Assembly (NCBI RefSeq): GCF_033095785.1
Contig: NZ_CP137134.1
Coordinates: 434,001-498,000 of the forward strand
DNA length: 64,000 bases
Direction of reading: 5' to 3'
DNA from: Nitrosospira sp. Is2
Lineage (GTDB): Bacteria; Pseudomonadota; Gammaproteobacteria; Burkholderiales; Nitrosomonadaceae
Part shown: positions 27,674 to 37,857 of the stretch, in pieces
How positions within the stretch are numbered: the stretch's first letter is position 1
Layout of the letters: each line of letters starts with the position of its first letter
Notes under the pieces: model-generated
Databases searched by the model: none
Seen by the model: the letters and a program-made list of their open reading frames with translations, nothing else
What the model was told of the DNA's origin: nothing
Translations under genes and position numbers: made by a program

Positions 27674-28483
27674 ATGGCGATGAACTTCCCGCTCATCATG
27701 CTGATACTGCTGGTGATAACCGGCGGCATCGCGTTGCTGGACCGCTACGTGCTGAGTCGTCGTCGTGCGCCGGAAGCTCAGGGACCATGGTGGGTGGAGT
27801 ATCCGAAAAGCTTTTTCCCCGTCATCCTCGTCGTCTTCTGTCTACGCTCCTTCCTGGTGGAGCCTTTCAAGATCCCCTCGGGATCCATGATACCCACGTT
27901 ACTGGTCGGGGATTTCATCCTCGTGAACAAATACACTTATGGCATCCGGCTGCCGGTGGCGAATGTCAAGGTCCTGGATATCAACGAGCCGAAACGAGGG
28001 GAAGTGATGGTGTTCCGGTACCCGGTGAATCCGTCCATGGACTATATCAAACGTATTATCGGCGTGCCCGGCGATACCGTTACCTACCGCGACAAGCGGT
28101 TGACCATCAATAATGTTCCGGTGCCGATGGAACCTCAAGGCGAATATACTTACGTGGAATCCGGCCTTAATTACGTCTACAACCGCCGCTTCAGGGAAAC
28201 GCTTGATGGGCATAAGTACGACACCCTTATTAACCCGGATGCTCCCGATATCCAGCTCGCGGGGGTTCATCCATTTCCGCACCACCAGAATTGCAGCTAC
28301 GATGACCGCGGATTCACCTGCAAAGTGCCGGAGGGGAACTACCTCACCATGGGCGACAACCGCGACAGCAGCAGCGACAGCCGCTACTGGGGATTCGTTC
28401 CCGAACGCAACATTGTGGGCAAGGCCTTCATGATCTGGTGGAATTTCAACGATCTCAAACGCATCGGATTGTCCATTAAATAG
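27674..28483 (+). CDS. lepB: Signal peptidase I
   Basis: This 269-residue inner-membrane protease has two N-terminal helices (about 3-22 and 48-65), the catalytic serine in PSGSMIPTL and the lysine base in YIKRIIGVPGD, and the conserved MGDNRDSSSDSRYWGFV near the end. It cleaves signal peptides of exported proteins. The start is ATG 27674, or ATG 27680 which is closer to an AAGGA at a usual distance. Confidence 0.96.
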   Translation: MAMNFPLIMLILLVITGGIALLDRYVLSRRRAPEAQGPWWVEYPKSFFPVILVVFCLRSFLVEPFKIPSGSMIPTLLVGDFILVNKYTYGIRLPVANVKVLDINEPKRGEVMVFRYPVNPSMDYIKRIIGVPGDTVTYRDKRLTINNVPVPMEPQGEYTYVESGLNYVYNRRFRETLDGHKYDTLINPDAPDIQLAGVHPFPHHQNCSYDDRGFTCKVPEGNYLTMGDNRDSSSDSRYWGFVPERNIVGKAFMIWWNFNDLKRIGLSIK

Positions 28484-28636
28484 CGAGGGCAAGCCTTAAT
28501 TCGCTCGATGCAGCGGCAGCATAGGTCTCTCGCCCGACTGCGCCGTGCATGGTCGCCCGCCAGGGGCGAAAAACCGGAATAAGCCCGGATGTGGTGAGAA
28601 TAGGTTCAGAGGTGAATTGCAGGTAAACTTAAGGAC
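28484..28636. other. lepB-rnc gap
   Basis: Some betaproteobacteria have a DUF4845 gene between lepB and rnc; here only 153 bp without an ORF remain. Confidence 0.5.
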
Positions 28637-29314
28637 ATGAACCATGAGGAGTTTTGCCGGAGAATCGGGTACACATTCGATGATCCCGGGTTGCTGCGCC
28701 AGGCATTGACTCACCGCAGCCACAGCCTTCCTCACAACGAGCGGCTGGAGTTCCTCGGCGACAGCGTGCTCAACTGCGCGGTCGCGGGCTTGATATTCCG
28801 CCATTTTCCCCATCTTACAGAAGGCAATCTCTCGCGGGTTCGCGCCAATCTGGTTAATCAGCAGGCGCTCGCCAACGTCGCGCACATGCTTGAACTCGGA
28901 AAGCTGATCAGATTCGGCGAGGGGGAACTTAAAACCGGCGGTGACCGGCGGCCTTCGACGCTCGCCGACGCATTGGAGGCTGTGCTTGGCGCCATCTATC
29001 TCGACAGCGGTTTTGCAGCAGCCGAGAAAGTGGTCGTGGCCCTCTTTACCCCCTTGCTGCAAAACCTGGATGAGCGCACGTTGGGAAAAGATCCTAAAAC
29101 CCTTTTACAGGAATATCTCCAGAGCCGCAGGCTCGCGCTGCCCCAATATTCGGTTATAGCCACCTCGGGCGAGGCTCACCAGCAGCGTTTCACAGTGGAA
29201 TGCATCATTGCGAAGCCGAGCATGCGCACGGTGGGTGAAGGCGCCTCCCGCCGGCGCGCAGAGCAGGAAGCCGCGAAACAGGCCTATGAACAGTTTTATC
29301 CACAGGATGATTAA
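28637..29314 (+). CDS. rnc: Ribonuclease III
   Basis: This 225-residue endonuclease for double-stranded RNA has the catalytic signature NERLEFLGDSVLN, a second metal-binding segment LADALEAVLGAIYLD, and a C-terminal dsRBD (KTLLQEYLQSRRLALPQYSV ... GEGASRRRAEQEAAKQAYEQF). It processes rRNA precursors and structured mRNAs. The stop lies about 140 bp before era. Confidence 0.96.
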   Translation: MNHEEFCRRIGYTFDDPGLLRQALTHRSHSLPHNERLEFLGDSVLNCAVAGLIFRHFPHLTEGNLSRVRANLVNQQALANVAHMLELGKLIRFGEGELKTGGDRRPSTLADALEAVLGAIYLDSGFAAAEKVVVALFTPLLQNLDERTLGKDPKTLLQEYLQSRRLALPQYSVIATSGEAHQQRFTVECIIAKPSMRTVGEGASRRRAEQEAAKQAYEQFYPQDD

Positions 29315-29452
29315 AAAACCCTTGAACAGGTCCTCCGCGGAGCGTAGTGCTGGCCAAATCGGCATGACCAAAAGGCGCCCCGAAAATAACGGCCGCACCT
29401 CTTCCGTTTACATCGGGATAATGTTGGGGGCTTTCATGGATGACCGGCTGCG

Positions 29453-30367
29453 ATGACGGACGACCCTCTGGATCATACTCGTCATTCCGATTACCGCTGC
29501 GGCTACGTTGCCATTGTCGGGCAGCCCAATGTCGGCAAATCGACCCTGCTCAACCGGATGGTCGGGCAGAAAATCAGTATTACATCCAAGAAGCCGCAAA
29601 CCACTCGCCATCGCATCACCGGCATTCTGACGGATGCGGAGTCCCAACTCATTTTCGTCGATACACCCGGCTTCCAGTCACAACACACGAATCGCCTGAA
29701 CAGCGCGATGAATCGCGTGGTTACCCAAAGTATCCGCGATGTCGACGTGGTGGTGTTTGTAATTGAGGCGATGCATTTCGATAACCGCGACAAGCTGGTA
29801 ATAAAGCTTCTGCCAGCAAATCGGCCCGTGATTCTCGCCATCAACAAGATTGATCGCGTCACCGATAAATCCCAGCTGCTGCCCTTTCTGGACAAAATGG
29901 CAAAGGCGTTCCCCTTCGCGGAGATGGTTCCGGTGTGCGCGGAACAGGGAACACAACTTCCGGAGCTGATCAGCACGATCCGGTCCCGTCTTCCCCTGAA
30001 TCCGCCCTTTTTCGCCGAAAATGACGTCACCGACCGGGACGAACGTTTCATGGCCGCGGAACTGGTCCGCGAAAAACTGTTTCGTCTGTTGGGCGACGAA
30101 ATCCCCTACTCCACCAGCGTTGTCGTTGACCGATTCCAAATGGAAGGCGGACTGCGCCAAATTCACTTATCGATCCTCGTGGACAAGCCGAATCAAAAAG
30201 CGATCGTTATTGGCAAGGGTGGAGAAAAACTCAAACTGATCGCCACCGCGGCGCGTAAGGATATGGAGGAAAGCTTCGGCGGCAAAGTGTATCTCCAGGT
30301 CTGGGTAAAGGTAAAAAGCGGCTGGGCTGACGACGCCCGAACGCTCAGAAGTCTCGGGTATGAGTAA
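29453..30367 (+). CDS. era: GTPase Era
   Basis: This 304-residue GTPase has G1 GQPNVGKSTLLNR, G3 DTPGF, G4 NKIDRV and a C-terminal KH domain (IVIGKGGEKLKLIATAARKDME). It binds 16S rRNA near its 3' end during 30S assembly. It is the standard neighbour of rnc and recO. Confidence 0.97.
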   Translation: MTDDPLDHTRHSDYRCGYVAIVGQPNVGKSTLLNRMVGQKISITSKKPQTTRHRITGILTDAESQLIFVDTPGFQSQHTNRLNSAMNRVVTQSIRDVDVVVFVIEAMHFDNRDKLVIKLLPANRPVILAINKIDRVTDKSQLLPFLDKMAKAFPFAEMVPVCAEQGTQLPELISTIRSRLPLNPPFFAENDVTDRDERFMAAELVREKLFRLLGDEIPYSTSVVVDRFQMEGGLRQIHLSILVDKPNQKAIVIGKGGEKLKLIATAARKDMEESFGGKVYLQVWVKVKSGWADDARTLRSLGYE

Positions 30368-30390
30368 AAGTTGTCACGGACGAATAGCGC

Positions 30391-31113
30391 GTGAGCGTTG
30401 ATAAGCTGCGCCAAAACGACCAGCCTGCATTTGTGCTGCACACCTATCCCTACCTGGAGACCAGTCTCCTCGTCGAAACTTTCACGCGGAATTTCGGGCG
30501 GGTACCGCTGGTGGCGAAAGGTGCCAAGCGTCCCAAATCCGCGCTTCGGGGTGTGCTGCGTGCATTCCAGCCATTGCTGCTCAGCTGGGGGGGAAAGTCG
30601 GAACTGAGAACCTTGTATAAAGCCGAATGGCAGGGGGGCCAGCGGCCGTTGCACGGTACGGGGCTGATTTGCGGATTTTACCTCAATGAACTGCTGGTGC
30701 GGTTGTTGCATCGCAATGATCCTCACGAGCATCTGTTCGAGTATTACCAGAAGGCGCTGGCTGAGCTGAGTACCCTTGGTGATTATATTCCCATATTGCG
30801 CGGCTTCGAACAACGCATGTTGCAGGAACTGGGCTATGCGTTGACGCTTAATCACGATGTTGCATCCGGCAAACCCATCGAGCCGAACCGGGAATACTCT
30901 TATGAAATCGAGCGCGGACCGCTGCATCACGGAAACCCTGCGCACGGTCTCACGATCCTCGGAAAAACGCTTCTGGATATGGAGCGAGGCGATTACTCCG
31001 ACGCCCTGACCCGGCAGCAAAGCAAGACCCTGATGCGCTATATCCTCAATTATTATCTCGGGGATCAACCGCTGTACACGCGGCAGTTGCTGAAGGAGCT
31101 ACACCAATTATGA
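30391..31113 (+). CDS. recO: DNA repair protein RecO
   Basis: This 240-residue protein has the RecO N-terminal OB fold (QPAFVLHTYPYLETSLLVETFTRNFGRVPLVAKGAKRPKS) and the helical C-terminal domain (LLVRLLHRNDPHEHLFEYY ... FEQRMLQELGYAL). It helps load RecA onto SSB-coated DNA with RecR. The start is GTG 30391, 23 bp after era. The usual four-cysteine zinc site is absent, as in other proteobacterial RecO. pdxJ, normally next, lies 7.8 kb away. Confidence 0.94.
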   Translation: MSVDKLRQNDQPAFVLHTYPYLETSLLVETFTRNFGRVPLVAKGAKRPKSALRGVLRAFQPLLLSWGGKSELRTLYKAEWQGGQRPLHGTGLICGFYLNELLVRLLHRNDPHEHLFEYYQKALAELSTLGDYIPILRGFEQRMLQELGYALTLNHDVASGKPIEPNREYSYEIERGPLHHGNPAHGLTILGKTLLDMERGDYSDALTRQQSKTLMRYILNYYLGDQPLYTRQLLKELHQL

Positions 31114-31199
31114 GGCGTGCCAAGGCACGATAGGCTGATGTAAATTACAGCCGGCCAACCGCTTGCGAGGCGATTATCCGTTGGACGGGATAGTGACTG

Positions 31200-32090
31200 T
31201 CATGACGTCCTGCCGGCATATTCGACCCGGTTACGGCCCGCTTTTTTTGCCCGATAAAGCGCCTCGTCAGCAGCGGCGATGAGACGTCCGGCGTCTCCAC
31301 CCGCGCCACCGCTCATCGCCACGCCTAGGCTCACCGTGATTGGAATTTCTCCAGTTTCGCTCATAACGGGCGCCGTGCCGATGGTACGACGGATTCTTTC
31401 GGCCAGCATCACGGTCTGGCTCCAGTCACAGCCGGATACCGCAATGAGGAATTCCTCGCCGCCATAGCGTCCTATACGGTCATCAGGTCGCAGTGCAAGC
31501 TCCATGCGCCGTGCCGCCTCCTGCAATACCTTGTCGCCGGCAGCATGCCCGAGCGTATCGTTAATGCTCTTGAAGTGATCGAGGTCACCCACTATCACGC
31601 CGATGCAGGAATTTTGCCGTGCCGCGCGTTGCAGCGCCCGCTGCAGATAGTCTACGATTGCCGCCCGGTTCCATACCCCGGTCAAACGGTCATGCGTGGC
31701 TTCGATATGCAGCTTTTTATGCAGCCCGAGTATTCGTTCCGCTACCCGGAGGCGGGCCGCCAGGAGCTCTTCGTCAAAGGGCTTGGTAATGAAATCATCG
31801 GCGCCCGCATCCATGCCCTCAAGGTAACTGCCCTTGCTGTCCATCGCTGTGAGGAGTATGACATAAGTATACTGCAGGCTGGGCTCCGCCCGGACCATTC
31901 TGCACAGCTCCAGACCGTCCACGTTGGGCATCATCCAGTCAGAGATGAGTAGAGGATAATCGTCCTGCCGCCACGCTTCCCAAGCCTCGTGGCCATCCTC
32001 AACCGCCGTTACGTGATGTCCTAAACTCTTCAGCGTGGCGCTGAACAAAAGCCGCGAGGTCGTATCGTCTTCCGCAATAAGAATCTTCAT
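31200..32090 (-). CDS. Response regulator with diguanylate cyclase output (REC-GGDEF)
   Basis: This 296-residue protein has a receiver domain (1-120; phospho-acceptor D51 in LLISDWMMP, K103 in ITKPF) and a GGDEF domain (130-290) with active-site GGEEF at 210-214, a functional variant. The inhibitory I-site RPDD is at 201-204. Phosphorylation should promote dimerisation and synthesis of cyclic di-GMP, with product feedback. It is 12 bp downstream of the hybrid kinase, which is therefore the likely phosphodonor. Possible outputs include Pel polysaccharide, by inference. Confidence 0.93.
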   Translation of the reverse strand: MKILIAEDDTTSRLLFSATLKSLGHHVTAVEDGHEAWEAWRQDDYPLLISDWMMPNVDGLELCRMVRAEPSLQYTYVILLTAMDSKGSYLEGMDAGADDFITKPFDEELLAARLRVAERILGLHKKLHIEATHDRLTGVWNRAAIVDYLQRALQRAARQNSCIGVIVGDLDHFKSINDTLGHAAGDKVLQEAARRMELALRPDDRIGRYGGEEFLIAVSGCDWSQTVMLAERIRRTIGTAPVMSETGEIPITVSLGVAMSGGAGGDAGRLIAAADEALYRAKKAGRNRVEYAGRTS

Positions 32091-32102
32091 GATAGGGTAT
32101 CT

Positions 32103-35100
32103 TTATGGTGGGGTTTTCCCGGGGGGTGAACCACCCGGGTGAATTTTAAGCTCGGCAATTCCGCCTAGTACCCTTTCAAATTCGCCTTCAAGTTGGTCGA
32201 TCAGTGCTGCGGTCCAACTCATGTCTGCGTCATCTCCGGAGCACTCCAGCTGTTGGGTGATAGCGGCCATGTGCAATGCTCCCACGTTCGCGCTCGCGCC
32301 TCTGAGCGCGTGCGCGGCCTTGCGCATCAACTCGCAATCGCTCTCGCCTGACGCCTTGCGCAAAGCGCGGATGCGTTCGACGCTATCGACCACAAACGCC
32401 GTAAAGATCTGATCCATCAGAGAAGGTTCGGATGCTTCCGTCAGCGCGCGCAAGCGGGCGATTGTCTGGGGATCCAGGGTGGCGGAAATGCTTGAAGAAG
32501 CTGCGGAACCAGGGGATGAGGCACCTCCTGTGGTATCCCGGCTAACTTCATGCACTTCTGGTGAGTGTTGTGCGTCGTTCGTCGGTTCGATAGTTTTATC
32601 TGACACCCAACGGTGCAAGGCAGTCGCGAAATCCTCCTGTTTGACCGGCTTGCTGATGTAGTCGTCCATGCCTGCGTTCAGGCAGCGTTCCTGATCGCCC
32701 TGCATCGCCTGCGCGGTAACGGCTACAATGGGGATATCCTTGCCGTCGGGCTGCCGGCGGATCGCGGCAGTGGCCTCATAACCATCCATTTGGGGCATTT
32801 CGCAATCCATAAAGACAACGTCGTAGCGTGAGCTCCGCACCAACTCCGTTGCTTCCCGGCCATTGGCAGCAACATCCACCTCGCAGCCCAGATTCCGCAG
32901 CATCGTCGCGCACACGATCTGGTTTACGGCGTTGTCCTCCGCAAGCAGTACACGCGCGCCCGCAAACGAATAATCCGGGCTATGGGCCGTCAGGAACTCA
33001 GGAACGGGGGCCAACGATGAAGCGTCACTGATCAGATCCACCGGCTGCTTGCGACAGTGAGCATCCCAAATATCCACGAGAGTCGACATTAACTCTGATT
33101 GCCGCGCGGGTTTGATCAGATACGCCGCAAATCCGATTTTCTTGAGCCGCTCCCTCACGTCCCCTTCCCGCCCCAGTGAACTGAGCATCACCAGTTGGAT
33201 GTCGCGCAGGAGCGGATCCGCTTTAATAGCCCCGCCCAGCATTTCTCCGTCCATCTCCGGCATTTGATAATCGAGTATCGCAATCTGGTACGGGTTGTCC
33301 GCAACGGAAGCGTCGCGCAACGCGCGGAGCGCTTCCCCACCTGATGCGCAACTGCCGATGCGCATTTTCCAGCCGCGAAGCTGCTCCTGCAGCACGAGGC
33401 GGTTCGCGGCGTTATCGTCCACAATCAGTACGCGAACACGTGCGAGGTCGACGCGGGGGGCAGTGGGGAGCGGCGGCTGCTTCTGTAACGGCAGGCGCAG
33501 CGTAAACCAGAACGTGGATCCAATGCCGACGCGGCTCTTCGCGGCAATGGTGCCACCCATCAATTTTACCAGCTGCTTGCTGATAGCCAGACCGAGGCCG
33601 GTACCGCCGTAACGGCGCGTGGTGGAAGAATCCGCCTGTGTAAATTTGTCGAAAAGGGTCTCCAGCTTGCCAGCAGCGATTCCCAGTCCGCTATCTTCGA
33701 CGCTAATACGAAGCGAGACCTCGTCGTCGCTTAATTCGTCGGTCTCGACATCGATGAGCACGTGCCCCTTTTCCGTGAACTTGATGGCATTATTGGTGAG
33801 GTTCGTCAGTATCTGGCGGATGCGTCCTTTGTCTCCGAATACGTATCGCGGGACATCCGGCGGGTAGCGCACGATAACGTTGACGTCTTTTTTTCTGGTC
33901 GGCTGCATGGCGATCATGCTCCCCACTTCTTCAACAGTCTGAAGCAAGTCAAAATGGATGGGTGAAATGGTGAGCTTGCCTGCCTCGATTTTGGAGAAAT
34001 CCAGAATGTCATTGATAATGGTGAGCAAAGTCTCGCCGCTTGCTCGCGCCAGGCTGGCCAACTCGCGCTGTGCCGCGGTTAAGGGCGTATTCAAGAGCAG
34101 GCCAACCGTGCCAAGCACCCCGTTCATGGGAGTGCGGATCTCGTGACTCATGTTTGCCAGAAATTCGCTTTTCGCCCGGTTGGCCGCCTCAGCTGCTTGG
34201 CGGGCGTTTAGCAGCTCGGTCTCGATGTTCTTTCTCGCCGTAATGTCCTGGCCTGAAAAGTACAATTCGCGCACGTCTCGGGTAGCGGCCATATTCCACA
34301 ACACCCAGCGGGAAGAACCATCCTTGCAGCACATTTGGCATTCGAACGAAACGGGTGTGCCCGTGATTACACTGTCCATCGCTGCCGAGAACACCGGGCG
34401 TGAACTGGGAAAAATGAACTCGATGAATGGCTTGGATAGCAGTTCCTCCAGCGAATAGCCGGAAACCCTGGCACAGGCGGGGTTTAGTCGCTTGAAGCGA
34501 CCCTCGAAGTCGGAAATACCCAGAAAGTTGAGCGACTGGTTAAAATAGCGGTCCCGCTCAGTTTGGGCCGCAATAAAGGCGTGGGACAGATGTCCTATCT
34601 CATCATTTGAGTCAATCTCCAACGCCGAGTCGTAGTCCGCCTCCCCGATATGCCGGGTTTCTTCTTCAAGCTGCACCAGATTCTCCACCTTTCGGCGCAC
34701 GATCCGGTAAGAAAGCCCCAACCAGACAATGAGGCAAATGAGCGTGATGAAAACGCCTGAAATATAGAGGCCCGCCCTGCGTTCGGCAGCAACTACTGCA
34801 TCCAGCAAGCGCCGGTCCATCAACTCGTAGAATTCGTTTACCGAGCGCAGGATGCCGGCCTTTGCAATGTGGTAGCGCTCGTCGTGCAAGAGGCGGCGCG
34901 CCAAATCAGGGTCGGACTCGGCCTGGATGTGACGGGAATCGACAGGACTCTCCGTCAACCCTTTCATCGCATTGAACGCCTTACGCTCCAGCTCCACCAA
35001 CTGGTTCGATCTGGTTTCGGCCTCGTCAAATTTTGTAAGCTCCGCCGCGGTAAATCCGAGCTGTTCCAACTGCGCTCTTAGCGGCAGGCCTTCGCTTGGC

Positions 35101-35435
35101 TGAGATTCGAAATCCCGATCACCCAGGACCAGATCCCAGTAACCGCGCTCGTAGCGCACTGGACGCGGCTTCTGGCCGTTGCGGATTGCCAGGATGTCCC
35201 AGTAGAACTGCTCGAACTTCGGATCGCCCGTCGCCACATAGGTGCGCGCCATGCGCGTCAAATCATCGGAGGACTGGCGCAACTCACCTGCAGCAAGAAA
35301 AGAAGCGTAACGAATATTCAGCGCATCATCCAGGTGCCGAATCTCAAGGACACGGAGTACGATAAAGATCGCAAGCAGCGAGATGAGCACGCTTGTTACA
35401 AAGTAAAAGATAAAACTCAATTTCCGGATTGTCAT
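32103..35435 (-). CDS. Hybrid sensor histidine kinase (TM-HAMP-PAS-HisKA-HATPase-REC-REC-HPt)
   Basis: This protein has 1110 residues from the start MTIRKLSFIFYF, chosen because AAGGAGAG sits 4 bases upstream; the frame is open 11 codons further. Domains: membrane helix 1 (about 7-29), a periplasmic helical sensor region, helix 2 (about 225-245), a HAMP-like linker, a PAS domain (about 300-400), HisKA with H431 in MSHEIRTPMNG, an ATPase domain (NLTNNAIKFTEKG, GTGLGLAIS), two receivers (ILDYQMPEMDG and VFMDCEMPQMDG) and a C-terminal HPt (RKAAHALRGASANVG). The layout is that of BarA/TorS-type phosphorelays. The signal is unknown. It forms a two-gene unit with the GGDEF regulator. Confidence 0.94.
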   Translation of the reverse strand: MTIRKLSFIFYFVTSVLISLLAIFIVLRVLEIRHLDDALNIRYASFLAAGELRQSSDDLTRMARTYVATGDPKFEQFYWDILAIRNGQKPRPVRYERGYWDLVLGDRDFESQPSEGLPLRAQLEQLGFTAAELTKFDEAETRSNQLVELERKAFNAMKGLTESPVDSRHIQAESDPDLARRLLHDERYHIAKAGILRSVNEFYELMDRRLLDAVVAAERRAGLYISGVFITLICLIVWLGLSYRIVRRKVENLVQLEEETRHIGEADYDSALEIDSNDEIGHLSHAFIAAQTERDRYFNQSLNFLGISDFEGRFKRLNPACARVSGYSLEELLSKPFIEFIFPSSRPVFSAAMDSVITGTPVSFECQMCCKDGSSRWVLWNMAATRDVRELYFSGQDITARKNIETELLNARQAAEAANRAKSEFLANMSHEIRTPMNGVLGTVGLLLNTPLTAAQRELASLARASGETLLTIINDILDFSKIEAGKLTISPIHFDLLQTVEEVGSMIAMQPTRKKDVNVIVRYPPDVPRYVFGDKGRIRQILTNLTNNAIKFTEKGHVLIDVETDELSDDEVSLRISVEDSGLGIAAGKLETLFDKFTQADSSTTRRYGGTGLGLAISKQLVKLMGGTIAAKSRVGIGSTFWFTLRLPLQKQPPLPTAPRVDLARVRVLIVDDNAANRLVLQEQLRGWKMRIGSCASGGEALRALRDASVADNPYQIAILDYQMPEMDGEMLGGAIKADPLLRDIQLVMLSSLGREGDVRERLKKIGFAAYLIKPARQSELMSTLVDIWDAHCRKQPVDLISDASSLAPVPEFLTAHSPDYSFAGARVLLAEDNAVNQIVCATMLRNLGCEVDVAANGREATELVRSSRYDVVFMDCEMPQMDGYEATAAIRRQPDGKDIPIVAVTAQAMQGDQERCLNAGMDDYISKPVKQEDFATALHRWVSDKTIEPTNDAQHSPEVHEVSRDTTGGASSPGSAASSSISATLDPQTIARLRALTEASEPSLMDQIFTAFVVDSVERIRALRKASGESDCELMRKAAHALRGASANVGALHMAAITQQLECSGDDADMSWTAALIDQLEGEFERVLGGIAELKIHPGGSPPGKTPP

Positions 35436-36019
35436 GGTCTCTCCTTCCGCGCAGCAGCTAGTTTTCAAGGCAAGCAGCGCTTTTTTCTTATTTTTCCGAC
35501 AGGAATGAGTGATCCGGTTCGGCTTGGTGTTTAGCCGGTTCTTGTCTGCTGCTGGCGTGTTGCATCAGTCCAAAACCGGCAGTTTTGATACGCTTTACAA
35601 CTGAACTACCGTGAAGGTCGGCAGATACACGACAGTCACGGGGCGGCAATTCATTCAGGAGGCTCCGCTTGTGTCCGGCCGGCCCGACTCATCATTTTTC
35701 CTCGTGCCCCATTAGATAACGGTGGGTGATTTCTGAATAGCTGTAAGTTCTTACAGGTACAAATAGGGTGACAATTTCAGGGTTCCGGATACACGGCAAT
35801 CCAAGACCGACGGGTACGGCGCGCTAATGAGTAGGCGCCCTGTGGGCAGACAGATGCGTTGAAAACGCTTCTGCCAGAGCTCGTGGGATACTGCTGGGCC
35901 GGCGTTGCCGCGCATCAAGTAAGTGCTCCCTTACAAGCGCGGCGGAAAGCCTAACAGATGGTTTTCTATTCGACTGCTAGCGGGAGTCTGCGCAGGTCGG
36001 GCGGGGTAGAGTTTGGCAG
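35436..36019. other. Intergenic region upstream of the hybrid kinase
   Basis: This is 584 bp with no gene. An inverted repeat CAAAAC-CGGCA-GTTTTG at 35571-35587 lies about 140 bases before the kinase start and could be an operator. Nothing else supportable. Confidence 0.4.
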
Positions 36020-36907
36020 CTAACGCGACGTACGATAAAGTTGACGCGCTTCTTCTTCCTTGAGCGTGTCGTTAATTTCACGCATGACGCTTTTCATGTC
36101 GACAGGGTTCTCGGTGCGCTCGAAGTATCCAGTTAAAACCGTCTCCGGATGCAGCTTACTGCTCTGGTAGAGTGACCAGATCTCCATGCCATAGTTGGTG
36201 GACCGCAACTCAGGCGCAAATTGGCCGAAATAGGTAGCCAGGTTTTCGACATCCCGCAGCAGCATTTGACGGGCCTGGTTATTGGCGGCTGCGTCAATTG
36301 CCTGGGGAAGGTCGATAATCACGGGCCCTGCCGCGTCGACCAGAACGTTATACCGGGAAAGATCGCCGTGGACAATTCCGGCGCAGAGCATACGCACAAC
36401 CTGCCTGATCAAAATGTCATGGTATTCGCGAGACAGCTCTGCCGTAAGCACCAGATCATTGAGACGGGGCGCCGCGTTGCCCTCGCTGTCAACCACCAGT
36501 TCCATCAGCAGCACCCCTGCATGAAAGTTATACGGCTGGGGCACGCGCACGCCGGCTGAGGCGAGCCGGTACAAGGCGTCCACTTCGGCATTTTGCCAGG
36601 CCTCTTCCTGCGCTTCGCGACCATAGCGGCTTCCTTTCTCCATGGCACGGGCGCGTCGGCTGTTTTTTACTTTGCGGCCTTCGGTGTAATCCGCGCTTTG
36701 GCGGAAGCCGCGCTTATTCGCCTCTTTGTACACTTTCGCACAGCGAATCTCTTCCCCGCAGCGCACAACGTAGACGGTGGCCTCCTTGCCGCTCATCAAC
36801 TGGCGGATGACCTCATCCACAAGACCATCCTGGACCAGCGGCTCGATTCTCTTTGGGATTTTCATCAGTTTTGAATGGCTTTCAACGGTGACAGCGTCCG
36901 GGGTCAC
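36020..36907 (-). CDS. RIO-type serine/threonine protein kinase (RIO1 family)
   Basis: This 295-residue protein has the RIO kinase core: a glycine-poor nucleotide loop (SGKEATVYVVRCG), the ATP-binding lysine in CAKVYKE, the catalytic loop IVHGDLSRYNVLV (Asp catalytic, Asn metal-binding) and the metal segment IIDLPQAID. RIO1 family members work in ribosome maturation in eukaryotes and archaea; the bacterial ones are little studied. The start may be Met1 or Met15 (MKIPKRIEPLV). It sits beside a universal stress protein gene, which supports a stress role only loosely. Confidence 0.9.
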   Translation of the reverse strand: MTPDAVTVESHSKLMKIPKRIEPLVQDGLVDEVIRQLMSGKEATVYVVRCGEEIRCAKVYKEANKRGFRQSADYTEGRKVKNSRRARAMEKGSRYGREAQEEAWQNAEVDALYRLASAGVRVPQPYNFHAGVLLMELVVDSEGNAAPRLNDLVLTAELSREYHDILIRQVVRMLCAGIVHGDLSRYNVLVDAAGPVIIDLPQAIDAAANNQARQMLLRDVENLATYFGQFAPELRSTNYGMEIWSLYQSSKLHPETVLTGYFERTENPVDMKSVMREINDTLKEEEARQLYRTSR

Positions 36908-36948
36908 GCAAAACGATTACCCCCATTCCCATCTTTGACCTCCTATTG

Positions 36949-37857
36949 CTATTGCGAAGCGCCCGCCGGCTCAACCGGTTCTACCACGAGTACGTCGCAA
37001 GGCGCATACTGGATGACCTGCTTTGTGACACCGCCAGGCAGCATATCTTCCCATCCCGCCTCGCCGTGCTTGCCAATAATGATCAGATCAGCTTCCAGCG
37101 CTTGCGCTTTTTTCAGGATAACATCGGCTGGAGCACCCGGCTCCACCACGTGATTCCACGCAACGCTTTCGTTACTCGAACTGGAGACAAGTTCCAGCAT
37201 CTCATCGCTTTTGCGGGCACTCAACTCAGCACGATAAGCCTGTATCTTTTCGGGATCGAGTTGTAATCTGGTTACCAGCGGAACCTCAAACGCGTGCAGG
37301 ACGGTGGCGCTCGCGTGCGGCGCAATATTCCTTGCCATCTCCAACACTCGCCGCGATAACTCCGAAAAATCCACCGCAACCAGTATCCGTTGATAAGGCG
37401 CCTGAGGCTCGTGCCGAACGATTAGTAACGGGCAAGGCAACGTGCGCAACACCTTGTCGACGGTCGAGCCTACAAAAAGTTCGCGCACCAACCCGCCACC
37501 GTGAGCACCGAGCACCACCAGCCCAGCTTTTAGCAACTTGGCGTAGTGAGCGATTTCGTTATGCGCGCGCCCCACATTCAAGGTCATCGTCATTACCCTG
37601 ATCCCGTAGCTATCGGACAGCCTGCGTTCAACCTCGGCCAGCTGGCGGCGAGAGGAATCCATCAAGTGCTGCTCGGTATCCACAAGAGGCTCGGCCAGGT
37701 GACGCAGCGATTCAAGCGCCAGTCTATCGATGACATGCAGCAGGTCCAGCGATTCGCAACCGAGCTCATGCGCAAGCATGGCGGCGCGCGTTTCGGCGCG
37801 AGCCGCCATGGCGGACATATCGGTACCGACGACGATTCGTTTTATGGGCGATATCAT
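36949..37857 (-). CDS. Universal stress protein, tandem UspA domains
   Basis: This 302-residue protein has two UspA folds (about 1-147 and 150-295). Both keep a nucleotide-binding loop: GAHGGGLVRELFVGSTVDKVL in the first and GKHGEAGWEDMLPGGVTKQVI in the second. Such E-type proteins bind ATP or AMP and support survival under stress. It lies 41 bp upstream of the RIO kinase on the same strand, so the two probably form an operon. Confidence 0.92.
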   Translation of the reverse strand: MISPIKRIVVGTDMSAMAARAETRAAMLAHELGCESLDLLHVIDRLALESLRHLAEPLVDTEQHLMDSSRRQLAEVERRLSDSYGIRVMTMTLNVGRAHNEIAHYAKLLKAGLVVLGAHGGGLVRELFVGSTVDKVLRTLPCPLLIVRHEPQAPYQRILVAVDFSELSRRVLEMARNIAPHASATVLHAFEVPLVTRLQLDPEKIQAYRAELSARKSDEMLELVSSSSNESVAWNHVVEPGAPADVILKKAQALEADLIIIGKHGEAGWEDMLPGGVTKQVIQYAPCDVLVVEPVEPAGASQ

